Assembly (NCBI GenBank): GCA_963681505.1
Contig: OY811990.1
Span: 1,148,179 to 1,212,178 of the forward strand
From: Eunapius fragilis
Taxonomy: Eukaryota > Porifera > Demospongiae > Spongillida > Spongillidae
Reading direction: 5' to 3'
Length of the DNA: 64,000 nucleotides
Shown one piece after another: positions 34,362 to 45,805 of this stretch. Position 1 is the stretch's first letter; each line of letters opens with the position of its first letter. The translations under genes were made by a program, and so were the position numbers. The notes under the pieces are model-generated. The model was not told the DNA's origin, ran no database searches, and saw only the letters and a list, made by a program, of their open reading frames with translations.

Positions 34362-34686
34362 ATGGTCGGGTTCTCTGTTGGTGATCGGGTAGTTTGTGGA
34401 GCAGACAAAGTTCTAGGCAATAAGTCAGCGAAACAAAGTTACGGGAGGCTTTTCCGAAAGGAACTACAAGGTGTTGTAAAAGGGAGGGAAGCGGACGTAG
34501 CAAAAAGTATGTGGTTTGTTTTGACGAGGTTACAACTACGAAGGCTTTTTCCACTCGAAGCTTGAAGCCGCTAGTAGTTGTAGAGAAGGGTGAAGCTGGA
34601 CCAAGCTTTACTTCACCAGATGAAGCAGACGTTGCACTAATTGATTCTTCCGTTGGCAATGGGCGGCTACCTACCGATGACGATGA
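34362..34686 (+). pseudogene. N-terminal exon of a transposon gene
   Basis: The frame starts MVGFSVGDRVVCGADKVLGN and runs in phase to about residue 48. A -1 change near 34,505 leads into KYVVCFDEVTTTKAFSTRSL and an acidic end DDDE, directly followed by a GTAAGT donor. No later exons lie inside the element. The N-terminal VGDRV and YVVCFDE segments look like a small beta-barrel of the type found at the start of some transposases. That is a guess. Confidence 0.4.
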
Positions 34687-34712
34687 GTAAGTCAGAGAAT
34701 GGTAGTAGCTGC

Positions 34713-34883
34713 CACAGGGAAAAAACGTGTGGAATCAAGTTCTGATTTTACAGAGGGTTTTTAAATCTTCTGAAAGATCATTGCCTGATCTTACATAGAA
34801 AATCTGACGCGTGTGATTTGTGTGTGATTCTCTGTAATATCATGCAATGATTCCAAAATGATTCCCCGCATTTTTTCCCTGTG
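34713..34883. mobile_element. 171-bp hairpin MITE nested in the TTAA element
   Basis: The ends CACAGGGAAAAAACGTGTGG and, inverted, TTTTTTCCCTGTG pair, and TGGAATCA/TGATTCC continue the stem. It is related to the hairpin at 3,722-3,805. Confidence 0.6.
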
Positions 34884-36417
34884 TGCATAACTAAGCATAT
34901 GCTGAATGGCCTACAATAGGCTAACATTGCACGACTTCATTTACAATTGCTGCAATTATTTATTCAAATATATTCATCAAATTTGTACGCTTGTAATCTA
35001 TGTACACAATCAGCCACATCAATGGAATAGAGTTTATATAAGGTTTTGAATTTGATTATAAAATTGTGACTTAAGTCACAATTCTAAGTCACAATTTCTT
35101 GGTCAATCTATGATTAATTAACACTGTCAAAATTTGACGATACTGCTATGACTATCATTATCATTACTATTAAAGTTATTTAGCTTATTGCACTAAGAGA
35201 TAAAGTCAGGTGTGGATCATCCTACAATTCTAGAGATTATTGACCTTTATATTCACTGCAATACTGATGAGGGAAAAAAACTTGTGAAACCAGTAAATAA
35301 AAACATTCTCTAACGAGAAAGTTGGTATTGAGCAATTGTGGTTAAAAAGCACGGAAACAAGAGTGACAGAAATTAGACTGGAAAATTTAATATTTACTAC
35401 ACTCACGGTTTATATAAGTGCATTAGTACCTGAGTTATGGGCTAAATATAGGCCTATTTCAGTCTAATTCTGTCATAGCTCGTGATTACACAATCCTATA
35501 TACCACCAACTTTCTCGTTAGAGAATATTTGTTATACCTTGTGCTGCTATCTGAATCGTCTCTACGTGTGGCACTACCAATGGACTGGATACTACTGCAT
35601 TATTGAGTATAGCCATTTACAATGCTCTATCCATTTCTCATGTCATAAAACGTAATTAATTAATAAAAGCTGGTGGCATATAGTATTGCAATTCAAGGTA
35701 ATGGTGGTGTAATAAGCTGACTGTGTATTGAAAAGGCATTGATTTTAAATTCAATACAGGTATTAAAAAGACATTGAATTTTGCCATGTGTCGTTTAAAT
35801 CCTCCCTGCCCCTTTTGCCCCCCCCCCCCCTCCCCCCCCATTGAGAATACGTGATTTTGTTGTGTCCCCACATGTAAGTAGGGGGAGGGAAAGAAATTTA
35901 GCAAATTCTGGCAGAATGTGCATGCAGGGTCTTACAATTAGGTGTATTTCATTTTTCAATTTCAGTCAACCTTGTTCCCATGCTTTTTACACCACTCACT
36001 GACTTCCAATCCAACTTTCTTTTTACCTGTAGCACTATCAGGGTCTTTGCAAAAGAGCGCAACGCTTTTAAATGAATATAATTCCTAAATAGGAATGTGA
36101 ATCTAAATGAATTTATGAACGTCACATTTAGTCATAACGAACGGCATTGTTACTATTATCTTTAGCAGTTCAAAAGATAAAATCAAATAGCTTGCAATTA
36201 ACTAAATTGACAAAACAATGTACGGCTACTTTTAATTATCAACGTGATTTATAAACAGACTTTGAAAAAAGTGTGAAATTTGATTGGCGTTTTACTAGTT
36301 AATTTCAAAACAACAAATCAAACTTGAAAAAGCCATATGACCACTACGTTTTTAGTTTTAATAACGCACCGTTAAGTAATCCATTACCAAATCAAATAGT
36401 GTTTTGTACTTTATTTT

Positions 36418-36702
36418 ACAAGTAAAGAAAAACATTCTCTAACGAGAAAGTTGGTGGGATATAGGAATTGGAGGCAAAGGTGGTGTAAAATGGAGGGGAA
36501 CAAGGTTTTGAGAAAAGGGTAATGATACAAAAATCCTATATTTAGCACGTGTAAATGTAACAGAAAAGAACTGCTAAATATAGGATTTTTGTCTCATTTA
36601 CCCTTTTCTCAAAACCTTGTTCCCCTCCTTTTTACACCACCTTTGCCTCCAATTCCTATATCCCACCAACTTTCTCGTTAGAGAATGTTTTTCTTCACTT
36701 GT
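36418..36702. mobile_element. 285-bp MITE, nearly perfect hairpin (copy 2 only)
   Basis: ACAAGTAAAGAAAAACATTC at the left and GAATGTTTTTCTTCACTTGT at the right are inverted, and the pairing continues through GAGAAAGTTGGTGGGATATA to the middle (CCTATATTTAGCA/TGCTAAATATAGG). It is the best-preserved member of the GAGAAAGTTGG family in the window and is absent at the copy-1 site near 1,815. Confidence 0.9.
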
Positions 36703-36744
36703 TTCCTCTATTATTTCATTACAATTATTACTACTGGCAAGTAG

Positions 36745-36775
<31 letters not shown>

Positions 36776-37341
36776 CTTCAATTACCGTCACGAGCAGACG
36801 CCCGCTTTTGTTTGGGATCACTGTAAGGAACGCGGGAGAATTGTAACTCGTCGTCTGCCCTCCTCTTTTGTTTGCACAATTCTAAATATACGTAAATGTC
36901 GCCATGGGAACGCTTCTATCTAACACTAGGCATTACGTAATGATTACGTATGTCCGTTTCATGCCTTATTCATGTATCTGATACCTGAAGATGTCCTTCC
37001 AGGAGATTCTAAAGCGATTGGTATAATTTGCGTTCTTTAAAACCATTTCTATCCCGAGTTATACTCACCCGAGAAGAAGACGACGACGACGACGACGACG
37101 ACGACGGAGAAGATTTGGCCTGGGGACGAGGTAGAACACGAAATTTTTTGTTCTCTTAAAGCAAATAGTTTGAGGACTGGAATAAAGCATTAAAATGACC
37201 GTCTATGCCGTTGGTTCGATAGCAACAAAAAACAACACTATCCGTTTCTCTTTACGCGAGTTATACGCGGGTCGCGATTTTTTAATGATATTCACGACCC
37301 GGGTCAATTCCTATATAGGAACTACTATCGTAGTTCCTGAT
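36703..37341. other. Copy-2-specific sequence next to the MITE
   Basis: A C run of about 30 bases (36,745-36,774), unique sequence and a (GAC)n tract at 37,078-37,106. No match in copy 1. I see no gene in it. Confidence 0.5.
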
Positions 37342-38379
37342 ACTGGAAAAATTTATGATGGTTATTAAAAATATTTATTTACCACATATCAACTTCAACT
37401 TTAATAACTTTAAAGCGAAGTATGGTCTTAAATGTTAATAACTCACTATTGAACTAGTAACTTGAAATCAGTGCTGTTCCACCGGATATTCAGATCTTGT
37501 GTTACCTATTAGTGGTTATCAATTATCTCTAACCGCAATCTTGAATAACATTGTTAATAGAGGGCTTTGAATATTTTCATTTGTGAGGGTTTTGATGCAG
37601 TTATTTAACCGCTAATAATAATTGAAATCCAATTGGTTTCCTAACTACTGCAATTAACATACGTTAAAAAATCAAGCAGTTGATTAATTTCAATCCTGAG
37701 TTATATGTATTTTAAAGCATTGCGTTCTTTCGCAAGCACCCTGTATATTGAGTAAGTAATGGCTACAGTACACTCATTGGTATATTCAGGTTACAAGTAA
37801 TACAAGCTGGATGCACCAGTACTATGTTCATTACCCCCCAAATGTAACGACAGCTTTAATTAGCACACAGCTTCAGTACAGTCAATTATTGTCATCCAAA
37901 TACCACACTCCTAAATTGGTCCAAACATGAGGCGAGAAGGATGATTTTCGTTTGTACCTCTCCAGAATTCAATGTAGTTACGAACAAATTCCACTCGATC
38001 GATAGCGTCATCTTTATCCTCATCCAAAGCATCAAATGACTTGGCAGCGTGATCCCGGTCGATTTCAAAGTGTATATTGAATTTCATCCATTCCTCAAAA
38101 GAAATTTCCTCATCGCTATCCGAATCCATCATTGTAAACCACAGATTGGCAAACTGCTCCACATGATCTCCTACATGAAGGTACATATAAACATTCTCTA
38201 TGAGAAAGTTGGTGGCATATAAGGTTGGAAGGCAATAGCGCATGGTATAAATCATAAAGGGAAAATGTAATAGTACACAAACAACATAATGTCCTACAAA
38301 TGGCTATATCCTTATAAATTCCTGGATACGTGCCTGAAAACACACCACTAGCCACTGACATATGTATATATATATATAT

Positions 38380-38629
38380 GGGACAGTGTCCAGCAGAATC
38401 ACGCTTCTGGCTAGTTTTTCAAGTTTTCAAATTTTTTTATTTTCCTTGAACACCCATGAGCTTCTGTCAAATGGTCCTTACGCATCCTGAATCGGACTAT
38501 CCCTCACAAAGTTATTAGGCGCTGAATTTATAATTAGCCATACATTTCAATGCGAGCGTTACTTTTCTTTTGCTTGTTCTGGAAATTTTGAAGAAGTACC
38601 ATAAGGGTGATTTAGCTGGACACTGTCCC
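38380..38629. mobile_element. 250-bp MITE ending GGGACAGTGTCCAGC (copy 2 only)
   Basis: GGGACAGTGTCCAGC and its inverse GCTGGACACTGTCCC bound 250 bp of AT-rich, non-coding sequence placed in a TATATA run. The first eight bases match the end of the neighbouring foldback element. Confidence 0.85.
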
Positions 38630-40140
38630 ATATATATATATAATATATATATATGGGACAGTTCATGCGAAAATGTCGTTTCGCATATATTTATAATAAT
38701 GTTATAAAAATGCGTCTCGTTTGAATCACTATATCTTCCTAACTGTTAAGGCTATCAACTTTCTATTCTCAGCACTTCATACCACACCATTTCTCTATGG
38801 TAAAATACATTTTGGGGTCTCGCACTTGCTCCGTGCTAGTATTGCAACGCTCGATACCCCTCCGGGTTCAAACCCGCCATAACTTTCTGTATGAGTAATC
38901 AAAACGCTTCAAATTCGGGTTATAGGTAGAGAGGTCCTATACCTATCGATTTGTTCTGTTCGTTAATTTTTGTGCAATCCGTTACAGAGATACAGCCGTG
39001 CAAAGTTGTTTCAAGTTTCCCGCTCGAATCGCGCCGTTGTACCTACGCGAACCGCTTCCATTCACCGGAGTACATGAATATTCAACTACATCCTGTGGGC
39101 TGGGACATTTATAACCACCACACGTCACTGTGAGCAATGTTTATTGCGTAATGTAGTCTGGGGACCTCAATTGCATACTGCAGAAGAAGCTTTTGAAATT
39201 TCGCTTTAAGTTTTAGACGTTGACTTGCGCGTATGATTTCGAACGGTGCGAAGACGACAAGATACAAGATCAATCTGATGAAAAAGTTTGAGAGCGGTAG
39301 CGATCTGTGGCAGATAGCTGTGGAGCAGGCAGACGAGTAGTTGATCCCGTAGTACGTGGACAACTGTAGAGTATGGCACAGGGGTTTGGGGACATAAGTG
39401 AAATTAATCGTTTTGTGACGTTTTGGCAATATTAAATATTGTCAGACGCCATTAATTGATGTGCTGTGTAAACATGTACTACACGCGTGGATTTTGTGTC
39501 AACATGTGACGTTTCACATTTTTGGAATGACGCAATTAATTAACCGCCTAACACATGAATGTCATTTATGTCCCCCACTGAAACCCCTGATGGCAGATAG
39601 TTGTGAGTAACTGCATGCATGCTGTGGAGTGGACCCTACGGCAGACAGCAGTGGAATAAGCACTACAGCAGACAAAACCTAAGGTAGGCAGCTATGTAAT
39701 GGACCCTATGGCAGAAACTAGGATAGAGGGAAAAGTTCATAACTATTACTATCAACAAGCCAGGCACATGCAACTGTGGAATCCATTCCACAGTGGAATC
39801 CAGAGTGCAGTAAACAGCTGTAGAGATGTTGGACCATAAAGTAGACGATACAAATAAATAGGTTGTGTGGACCCTTCAACAGATATCAACACTGTACTGT
39901 GTGGAATGGACTCTACTGCAGACATGCATATTGCATTGAGTGGCATACATCGGAGTGGATCATATGGCAGGCAGACAACTGTAGAGTGGACCATATGGTA
40001 GAACCTCACAGCAGTGGTCACTGACAGCTGAGAAGCAGACAGACATGTATGTAACTTTGCAAGCAGCTGTGGAGTGGACCATGCAGCTATTCCTTCCTGT
40101 GATTGCCGTGTCAGCCATGGAGTGGACCCTGTTTTGAATG

Positions 40141-40645
40141 GACTCCACCTTACCCTGTGCTATTGAGTGGAGTCCACCCTACCCTGTGCTATTGAGTGGA
40201 GTCCACCCTACCCTGTGCTATTGAGTGGAGTCCACCCTACCCTGTGCTATTGAGTGGACTCCACCCTACTCCGTGCTATTAAGTGGAGTCCACCCTAACC
40301 TGGGCTATTGAGTGGACTCCACCCTACCCTGTGCTATTGAGTGCAGTCCACCCTACCCTGTGCTACTGAGTGGAGTCCACCCTACCCTGTGCTATTGAGT
40401 AGTAGACTCCACCCTCACCTGGGCTATTGAGTGGAGTCCACCCTACCCTGGGCTATTGAGTGAAGTCCACCCTACCCTGTGCTATTGAGTTGACTCCACC
40501 CTACCCTGTGCTATTGAGTGGAGCCCACCCTACCCTGTGCTACTGAGTGGAATCCACCCTACCCTGTGCTATTGAGTGGACTCCACCCTAACCTGGGCTA
40601 TTGAGTGGAGCCACTCTACTCTGTGGAATTGAGTGGACTCCTCCC
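40141..40645. repeat. 29-bp minisatellite in left foldback arm
   Basis: About 17 units of CCCTGTGCTATTGAGTGGAG then TCCACCCTA. The same unit is inverted at 41,867-42,080 with about seven units, so the arrays have diverged in length. Confidence 0.9.
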
Positions 40646-40805
40646 ACCCCCCCCCAACCCAAACACCCTGGTGTCGTGAAATTGAAGACCTTGCCATCGG
40701 ATGCAAACCCCACCGAGGTGAACTAGCTAAGGGCTGGAGTGGCCATAAAGGACATATAGGAGGCTTATCAGAGCCAAGTGATGCCACCTGTTATTAAACG
40801 CAGAG

Positions 40806-40923
40806 GATTATCCCTGATGGGGTCTCTGAAATTGACAGGCCATTTTCCTGTTCGGTGTGTGGCAAGAAGTACGGCACCAGTGGTGCACTCTACACTCACA
40901 ACAAGAACAAGCATGGTTCATGA
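40806..40923 (+). CDS. Terminal exon encoding a C2H2 zinc finger, inside the foldback element
   Basis: After a possible acceptor (TTAAACGCAG, about 40,805) a frame reads RIIPDGVSEIDRPFSCSVCG then KKYGTSGALYTHNKNKHGS to a TGA. The spacing C-x2-C-x12-H-x4-H is a complete C2H2 finger, which binds DNA or RNA. No start or upstream exon is seen. It may be a captured host exon or part of a lost transposase gene. Confidence 0.5.
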
Positions 40924-41023
40924 CAAACGAACAATATTGTGAGATGCATGCTTTTTATGTAGTTTAAGGTCACCTCTGCAGTATACATCATATGTCTGTG
41001 TTATAAAAGAGTCATCTATGTAC

Positions 41024-41866
41024 ACCTTCTGTATGTGTTGTTAAGGGATCACCTGTACACCATACATCTATGTTGTTAAGAGTCATCTCTGAACACCTTA
41101 TGTATGTGTTGTTAAGGGGTCACCTGTACACCATACATCTGTGTTGTTAAGAGCCATCTATGTACACCTTATGTATGTGTTGTTAAGGGGTCACCTGTAC
41201 ACTATACATCTGTGTTAAGAGTCATCTATGTACACCTTATGTATGTGTTGTTAAGGGGTCACCTGTACAGCATACATCTGTGTTGTTAAGAGTCATCTAT
41301 GTACACCTTATGTATGTGTTGTTAAGGGGTCACCTGTACACCATACATCTGTGTTGTTAAGAGTCATCTCTGAACACCTTATGTATGTGTTGTTAAGGGG
41401 TCACCTGTACACCATACATCTGTGTTGTTAAGAGTCATCTATGTACACCTTATGTATGTGTTGTTAAGGGGTCACCTGTACACCATACATCTGTGTTGTT
41501 AAGAGTCATCTATGTACACCTTATGTATGTGTTGTTAAGGGGTCACCTGTACACTATACATCTGTGTTAAGAGTCATCTATGTACACCTTATGTATGTGT
41601 TGTTAAGGGGTCACCTGTACAGCATACATCTGTGTTGTTAAGAGTCATCTATGTACACCTTATGTATGTGTTGTTAAGGGGTCACCTGTACACCATACAT
41701 CTGTGTTGTTAAGAGTCATCTCTGAACACCTTATGTATGTGTTGTTAAGGGGTCACCTGTACACTATACATCTGTTATGTTAAGAGTCATCTATGTATGT
41801 GTTGCAAAGGGGTCACATGTACACCATACATCTATGAGTCATCTCAGCTGTAGAGTGGCGCACAGG
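41024..41866. repeat. 71-bp satellite with 351-bp higher-order repeat
   Basis: About 12 monomers of TATGTGTTGTTAAGGGGTCA then CCTGTACACCATACATCTGT and so on. Distinct variants recur at a fixed distance: the short CACTATACATCTGTGTTAAG at about 41,200 and 41,551, AGCATACATCTG at 41,268 and 41,620, and CTCTGAACACC at 41,368 and 41,719. Five monomers therefore form a 351-bp higher-order unit. Confidence 0.85.
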
Positions 41867-42080
41867 GGGGTAGGGTGGAGTCCACTCAACTGCACAGAGT
41901 AGGGTGGACTCCACTCAATAGCACAGGGTAGGGTGGACTCCACTCAATAGCACAGGGTAGGGTGGACTCCACTCAATAGCACAGGGTAAAGTGGACTCCA
42001 CTCAATAGCACAGGGTAGGGTGGACTCCACTCAATAGCACAGGGTAGGGTGGACTCCACTCAATAGCACAGGGTAAGGTG
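41867..42080. repeat. 29-bp minisatellite in right foldback arm
   Basis: About seven inverted units, GGTGGACTCCACTCAATAGC then ACAGGGTAG. They pair with the left-arm array. Confidence 0.9.
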
Positions 42081-44375
42081 GAGTCCATTCAAAACAGGGT
42101 CCACTCCATGGCTGACACGGCAATCACATAAAGGAATAGCTGCATGGTCCACTCCACAGCTGCTTGCAAAGTTACATACATGTCTGTCTGCTTCTCAGCT
42201 GTCAGTGACCACTGCTGTGAGGTTCTACCATATGGTCCACTCTACAGTTGTCTGCCTGCCATATATGATCCACTCCGATGTATGCCACTCAATGCAGTAT
42301 GCATGTCTGCAGTAGAGTCCATTCCACACAGTACAGTGTTGATATCTGTTGAAGGGTCCACACAACCTATTTATTTGTATCGTCTACTTTATGGTCCAAC
42401 ATCTCTACAGCTGTTTACTGCACTCTGGGTTCCACTGTGGAATGAATTCCACAGTTGCATGTGCCTGGCTTGTTGATAGTAATAGTTATGAACTTTTCCC
42501 TCTATCCTAGTTTCTGCCATAGGGTCCATTATATAGCAGCCTACCTTAGGTTTTGTCTGCTGTAGTGCTTATTCCACTGCTGTCTGCCATAGGGTCCACT
42601 CCACAGCATGCATGCAGTTACTCACAACTATCTGCCATCAGGGGTTTCAGTGGGGGACATAAATGACATTCATGTGTTAGGCGGTTAATTAATTGCGTCA
42701 TTCCAAAAATGTGGTCTATTGTGAAACGTCACATGTTGACACAAAATCCACGCGTGTAGTACATGTTTACACACCACATCAATTAATGGCGTCTGACAAT
42801 ATTAACGATTAATTCCACTTATGTCCCCAAACCCCTGTGCCATACTCCACAGTTGTCCACGTACTACGGGATCAACTACTCGTCTGCCTGCTCCACAGCT
42901 ATCTGCCACAGATCGCTACCGCTCTCAAACTTTTTCATCAGATTGATCTTGTATCTTGTCGTCTTCGCACCGTTCGAAATCATACGCGCAAGTCAACGTC
43001 TAAAACTTAAAGCGAAATTTCAAAAGCTTCTTCTGCAGTATGCAATTGAGGTCCCCAGACTACATTACGCAATAAACATTGCTCACAGTGACGTGGGTGG
43101 TTATAAATGTCCCAGCCCACAGGATGTAGTTGAATATTCATGTACTCCGGTGAATGGAAGCGGTTCGCGTAGGTACAATGGCGCGATTCGAGCGGGAAAC
43201 TTGAAACAACTTTGCACGGCTGTATCTTTGTAACGGATTGCACAAAAATTAACGAACAGAACAAATCGATAGGTGTAGGACCTCTCTACCTATAACCCGA
43301 ATTTGAAGCGTTTTGATTACTCATACAGAAAGTTATGGCGGGTTTGAACCCGGAGGGGTATCGAGCCTTGCAATACTAGCACGGAGCAAGTGCGAGACCC
43401 CAAAATGTATTTTACCATAGAGAAATGGTGTGGTATGAAGTGTTGAGAATAGAACGTTGATAGCGTTAACTGTTAGGAAGATATAGTGATTCAAACGAGA
43501 CGCATTTTTATAACATTGTTATAAATATATGCGAAACGACATTTTCGCATGAACTGTCCCATGCATATAATATATATAGCGTGAGCTGCGAAGTGGCAAT
43601 TTAACCGAGGAAAGCACTTCCACACGCTGCATGCGCGCAAAGAGCATCCCAACAATTTCCTGCACCCGCATGATTACCTAATGTTTACAGATGGCGCAGT
43701 CTACGCGAGATCCCTGTGTGTATGTGCATGGGTGTCCCCACATGCCGGCGAAGTGCGGCTATCGTCTACTATACACGAGTAAGACAAAGAAACTGCTGTA
43801 TTATACACAGCCAATAGTATTCTACTGTTCCAGCCTGCAGCTACCAATAGAGTAAATTCCACTTAGCAATTTCTCATAATAGCAATGTCTAGTTATTAAT
43901 GGCAAAATTCATTATGCTACAAATCGCAACCGGTATGCATTGTTAAACGTAAAACTACAACAGAAGACCGATCGCGAGCTAGGCGTTCTCTTCCGTAGAT
44001 GGTTGAACACGAATGGCAGCAAGGCATAGCATGCACTGCGTTTGAAAAATACCCCATTGCCATTGGTAAAATCAGTAATAGTCATGGTCTCAATAGCCTA
44101 ATGTCTTTCAACGTATAACTCCAGTTGGTCCATTGCAAAACATAACGCGCGCTGTACAAATAATACATAAGTACTTGTTGATACAGCAGCATAACTCTTT
44201 TGTTGACGTGGAGGCAACCTTCGCTAACCAAAAGTAGTCTCGTACCCAGACCAAAGCTCGTAGGGTGGGAAGTGGCTCAGTGCAAAACGTAGGTGACAAA
44301 AAAGTTAATTCCATGCAGAACGTTTTAATTGACCGCAGTCCGCAGGAATATATAGAGCTACAACACGAGATGAAA

Positions 44376-44497
44376 CACTGCTAAAAATAAAGAGTATGAT
44401 TTAATCTATTGAAGATTAAACAACGATCTAATTAAATCGTTTTAGATCGTTGTTTAATCTTCAATAGATTAAATCATACTCTTTATTTTTAGCAGTG
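44376..44497. mobile_element. 122-bp perfect palindrome (copy 2 only)
   Basis: Arms of about 56 bp start CACTGCTAAAAATAAAGAGT and are perfectly inverted around a short loop (TTAAATCG). In copy 1 the uninterrupted sequence is GATGAAAACCTTC near 3,580. Perfect arms imply a very recent insertion or continuing correction. Confidence 0.85.
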
Positions 44498-45353
44498 AAA
44501 CCTCCAAAATTGAAACGATGACCTCCCGCGTTCCGGTACAAAGCGATCCTGAACAAGAGCGGGCGTCTGCTCGTGGCAGCGACAGAGATCGAACCGAGCT
44601 TGTAAGGGCCATATCAAAGGGGTGGAATCATATTGAAATCATTGTGTGATCTAACACATAATTTCTAAATGATCCACGCAATTTTTTCCCTGTTTGATAA
44701 AAACAAAATTCTGATACGGTGTGAGATTATTTTAATTAATATCATGCAAGATTAAAAAATGAAGGAAACAAGATATAAAAAACATTCTCTCTGAGAAAGT
44801 TGATGCTAAAAAATTATTAGCGCCTTTGTATAGAACATACATTTTGCATTGCGTTGCTATACATATAGATCCCTTGCTAATTCTTACACCACCATTGCCT
44901 TCGTTATACCACCGGCTTTCTCGTGCGAGAGAACTGATTTTTATTTTTCATATACCATACGTGCGGTATAGAGAATAGTGCGTGCGTGATTCAATTTGGA
45001 CCGTGCAAGTACCTTGTGTGACAACAGCGACGCAATACAAAGGGAAGAGTTCCCGCGGAGTCTTCGATCCATCTGGAAGCCAAAGTGGCTTCAACCTCCC
45101 AAACAGCTTTGTGAAGCGTGTGTGCTGGCGCTCCTTCAGCTGCTTCTGATTCATAGCGAACGAATGTACATCTCCCAGTCTTCTGAAGAAAGCACTCCAT
45201 CTTTGTCGATGTCACCAATGCTGAAGATTCGCAGCATTTTGCGGACCCAGAAAGCACTTTTTGTCAAGTCTGAACCAGTGTCCATTTTATGGCACTTGCA
45301 TATACAACATTTATAATACGCGCGCGGTACGCTTTTATAATCACCACAGCGGA

Positions 45354-45805
45354 CCCCGTTGAAGTTAGCTGCACACGCCTCAGCCGCACATTTTACAAAG
45401 AATAAGTTAACATTCCACTAGCGGCGGGCGGCGGATGTGCGCGTTTGATGACTGTACGAGGTTGGTCCACGGTTGTCGATATGACCATTCTAACGGCGAT
45501 GCTTAGGACATGGTAGGTACGCAACGCATCTAAGTCTCAGCTTTCCCCAAACTCAGAGAATATAATATAAAACGTCCGTGACTACACACGAATAAAATAA
45601 AAAATCAAAAATGACACAACATGCAACTCATACGCTATGCTCACAGTTCCTAGATGCTTAAAAACATCCTTAGTGTAGGACACAATCAATGAATATTCAA
45701 AACGAAGTGATTATCATTAGCCGTACGGCCTAATTGTAAGTGATAATTGCTTGGAATGTGCGGCCGAAGAATGTGAGGCTGAATGTGCGGCTAACTTCAA
45801 CGGGG
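45354..45805. mobile_element. 452-bp element with CCCCGTTGAAGTTAGC inverted ends (copy 2 only)
   Basis: CCCCGTTGAAGTTAGCTGCA at the left and TGCGGCTAACTTCAACGGGG at the right. Inner repeats GCCGCACATT and GAGGCTGAATGTGCGG lie near the ends. No coding frame. It occupies the place of a different 455-bp block in copy 1. Confidence 0.8.

Larger units (their letters stand above)
33710..35113 (+). mobile_element. TTAA-flanked element with five copies of a perfect palindrome (copy 2 only)
   Basis: The ends are TCATAGATTGACCAA and its inverse, with TTAA at 33,706-33,709 and 35,114-35,117, while copy 1 has a single TTAA there. The 18-bp palindrome TTGTGACTTAAGTCACAA occurs at 33,725, 33,745, 33,945, 34,145 and 35,064. 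TTAA duplication suggests the piggyBac superfamily. It carries one exon of a possible transposase (34,362-34,686) and a nested 171-bp hairpin, and is otherwise an internal-deletion derivative. Confidence 0.85.
38655..43560. mobile_element. 4.9 kb foldback element with ~1.5 kb inverted arms (copy 2 only)
   Basis: The left arm, 38,655 to about 40,150, is matched in reverse by about 42,060 to 43,560. Both begin GGGACAGTTCATGCGAAAAT. Inside each arm lies a 29-bp minisatellite, in opposite orientations. The middle (40,640-41,866) has a zinc-finger exon and a 71-bp satellite. Copy 1 has the empty site near 2,790 (ATATATATTTATATAGCGTG). No transposase is seen, so movement would depend on another element. 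Confidence 0.9.
37911..45285 (-). pseudogene. EF-hand gene, broken (copy 2)
   Basis: Exon 2 is 38,170-37,911 and exon 1 is 45,285-45,013. Exon 1 lacks one base relative to copy 1 (near 45,162, CGAACGAATG against CGAACTGAATG), so it shifts frame after EDWEMYI. The residue before the first loop is changed (FSIGDIDKDG against FSIFDIDKDG). In the third loop the conserved Gly is Asp (DEDKDDAIDRVE). The intron has gained a 250-bp MITE and a 4.9 kb foldback element, raising it from 1.5 to 6.8 kb. The shift alone should abolish the protein unless it is a sequencing error. Confidence 0.8.

Noticed and set aside
39109-39429. 106-codon frame in the foldback arm, repeated at 42,853-43,233
   Set aside because: It is open in both inverted arms only because the arms are copies of each other. 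There is no known domain and the ends differ.
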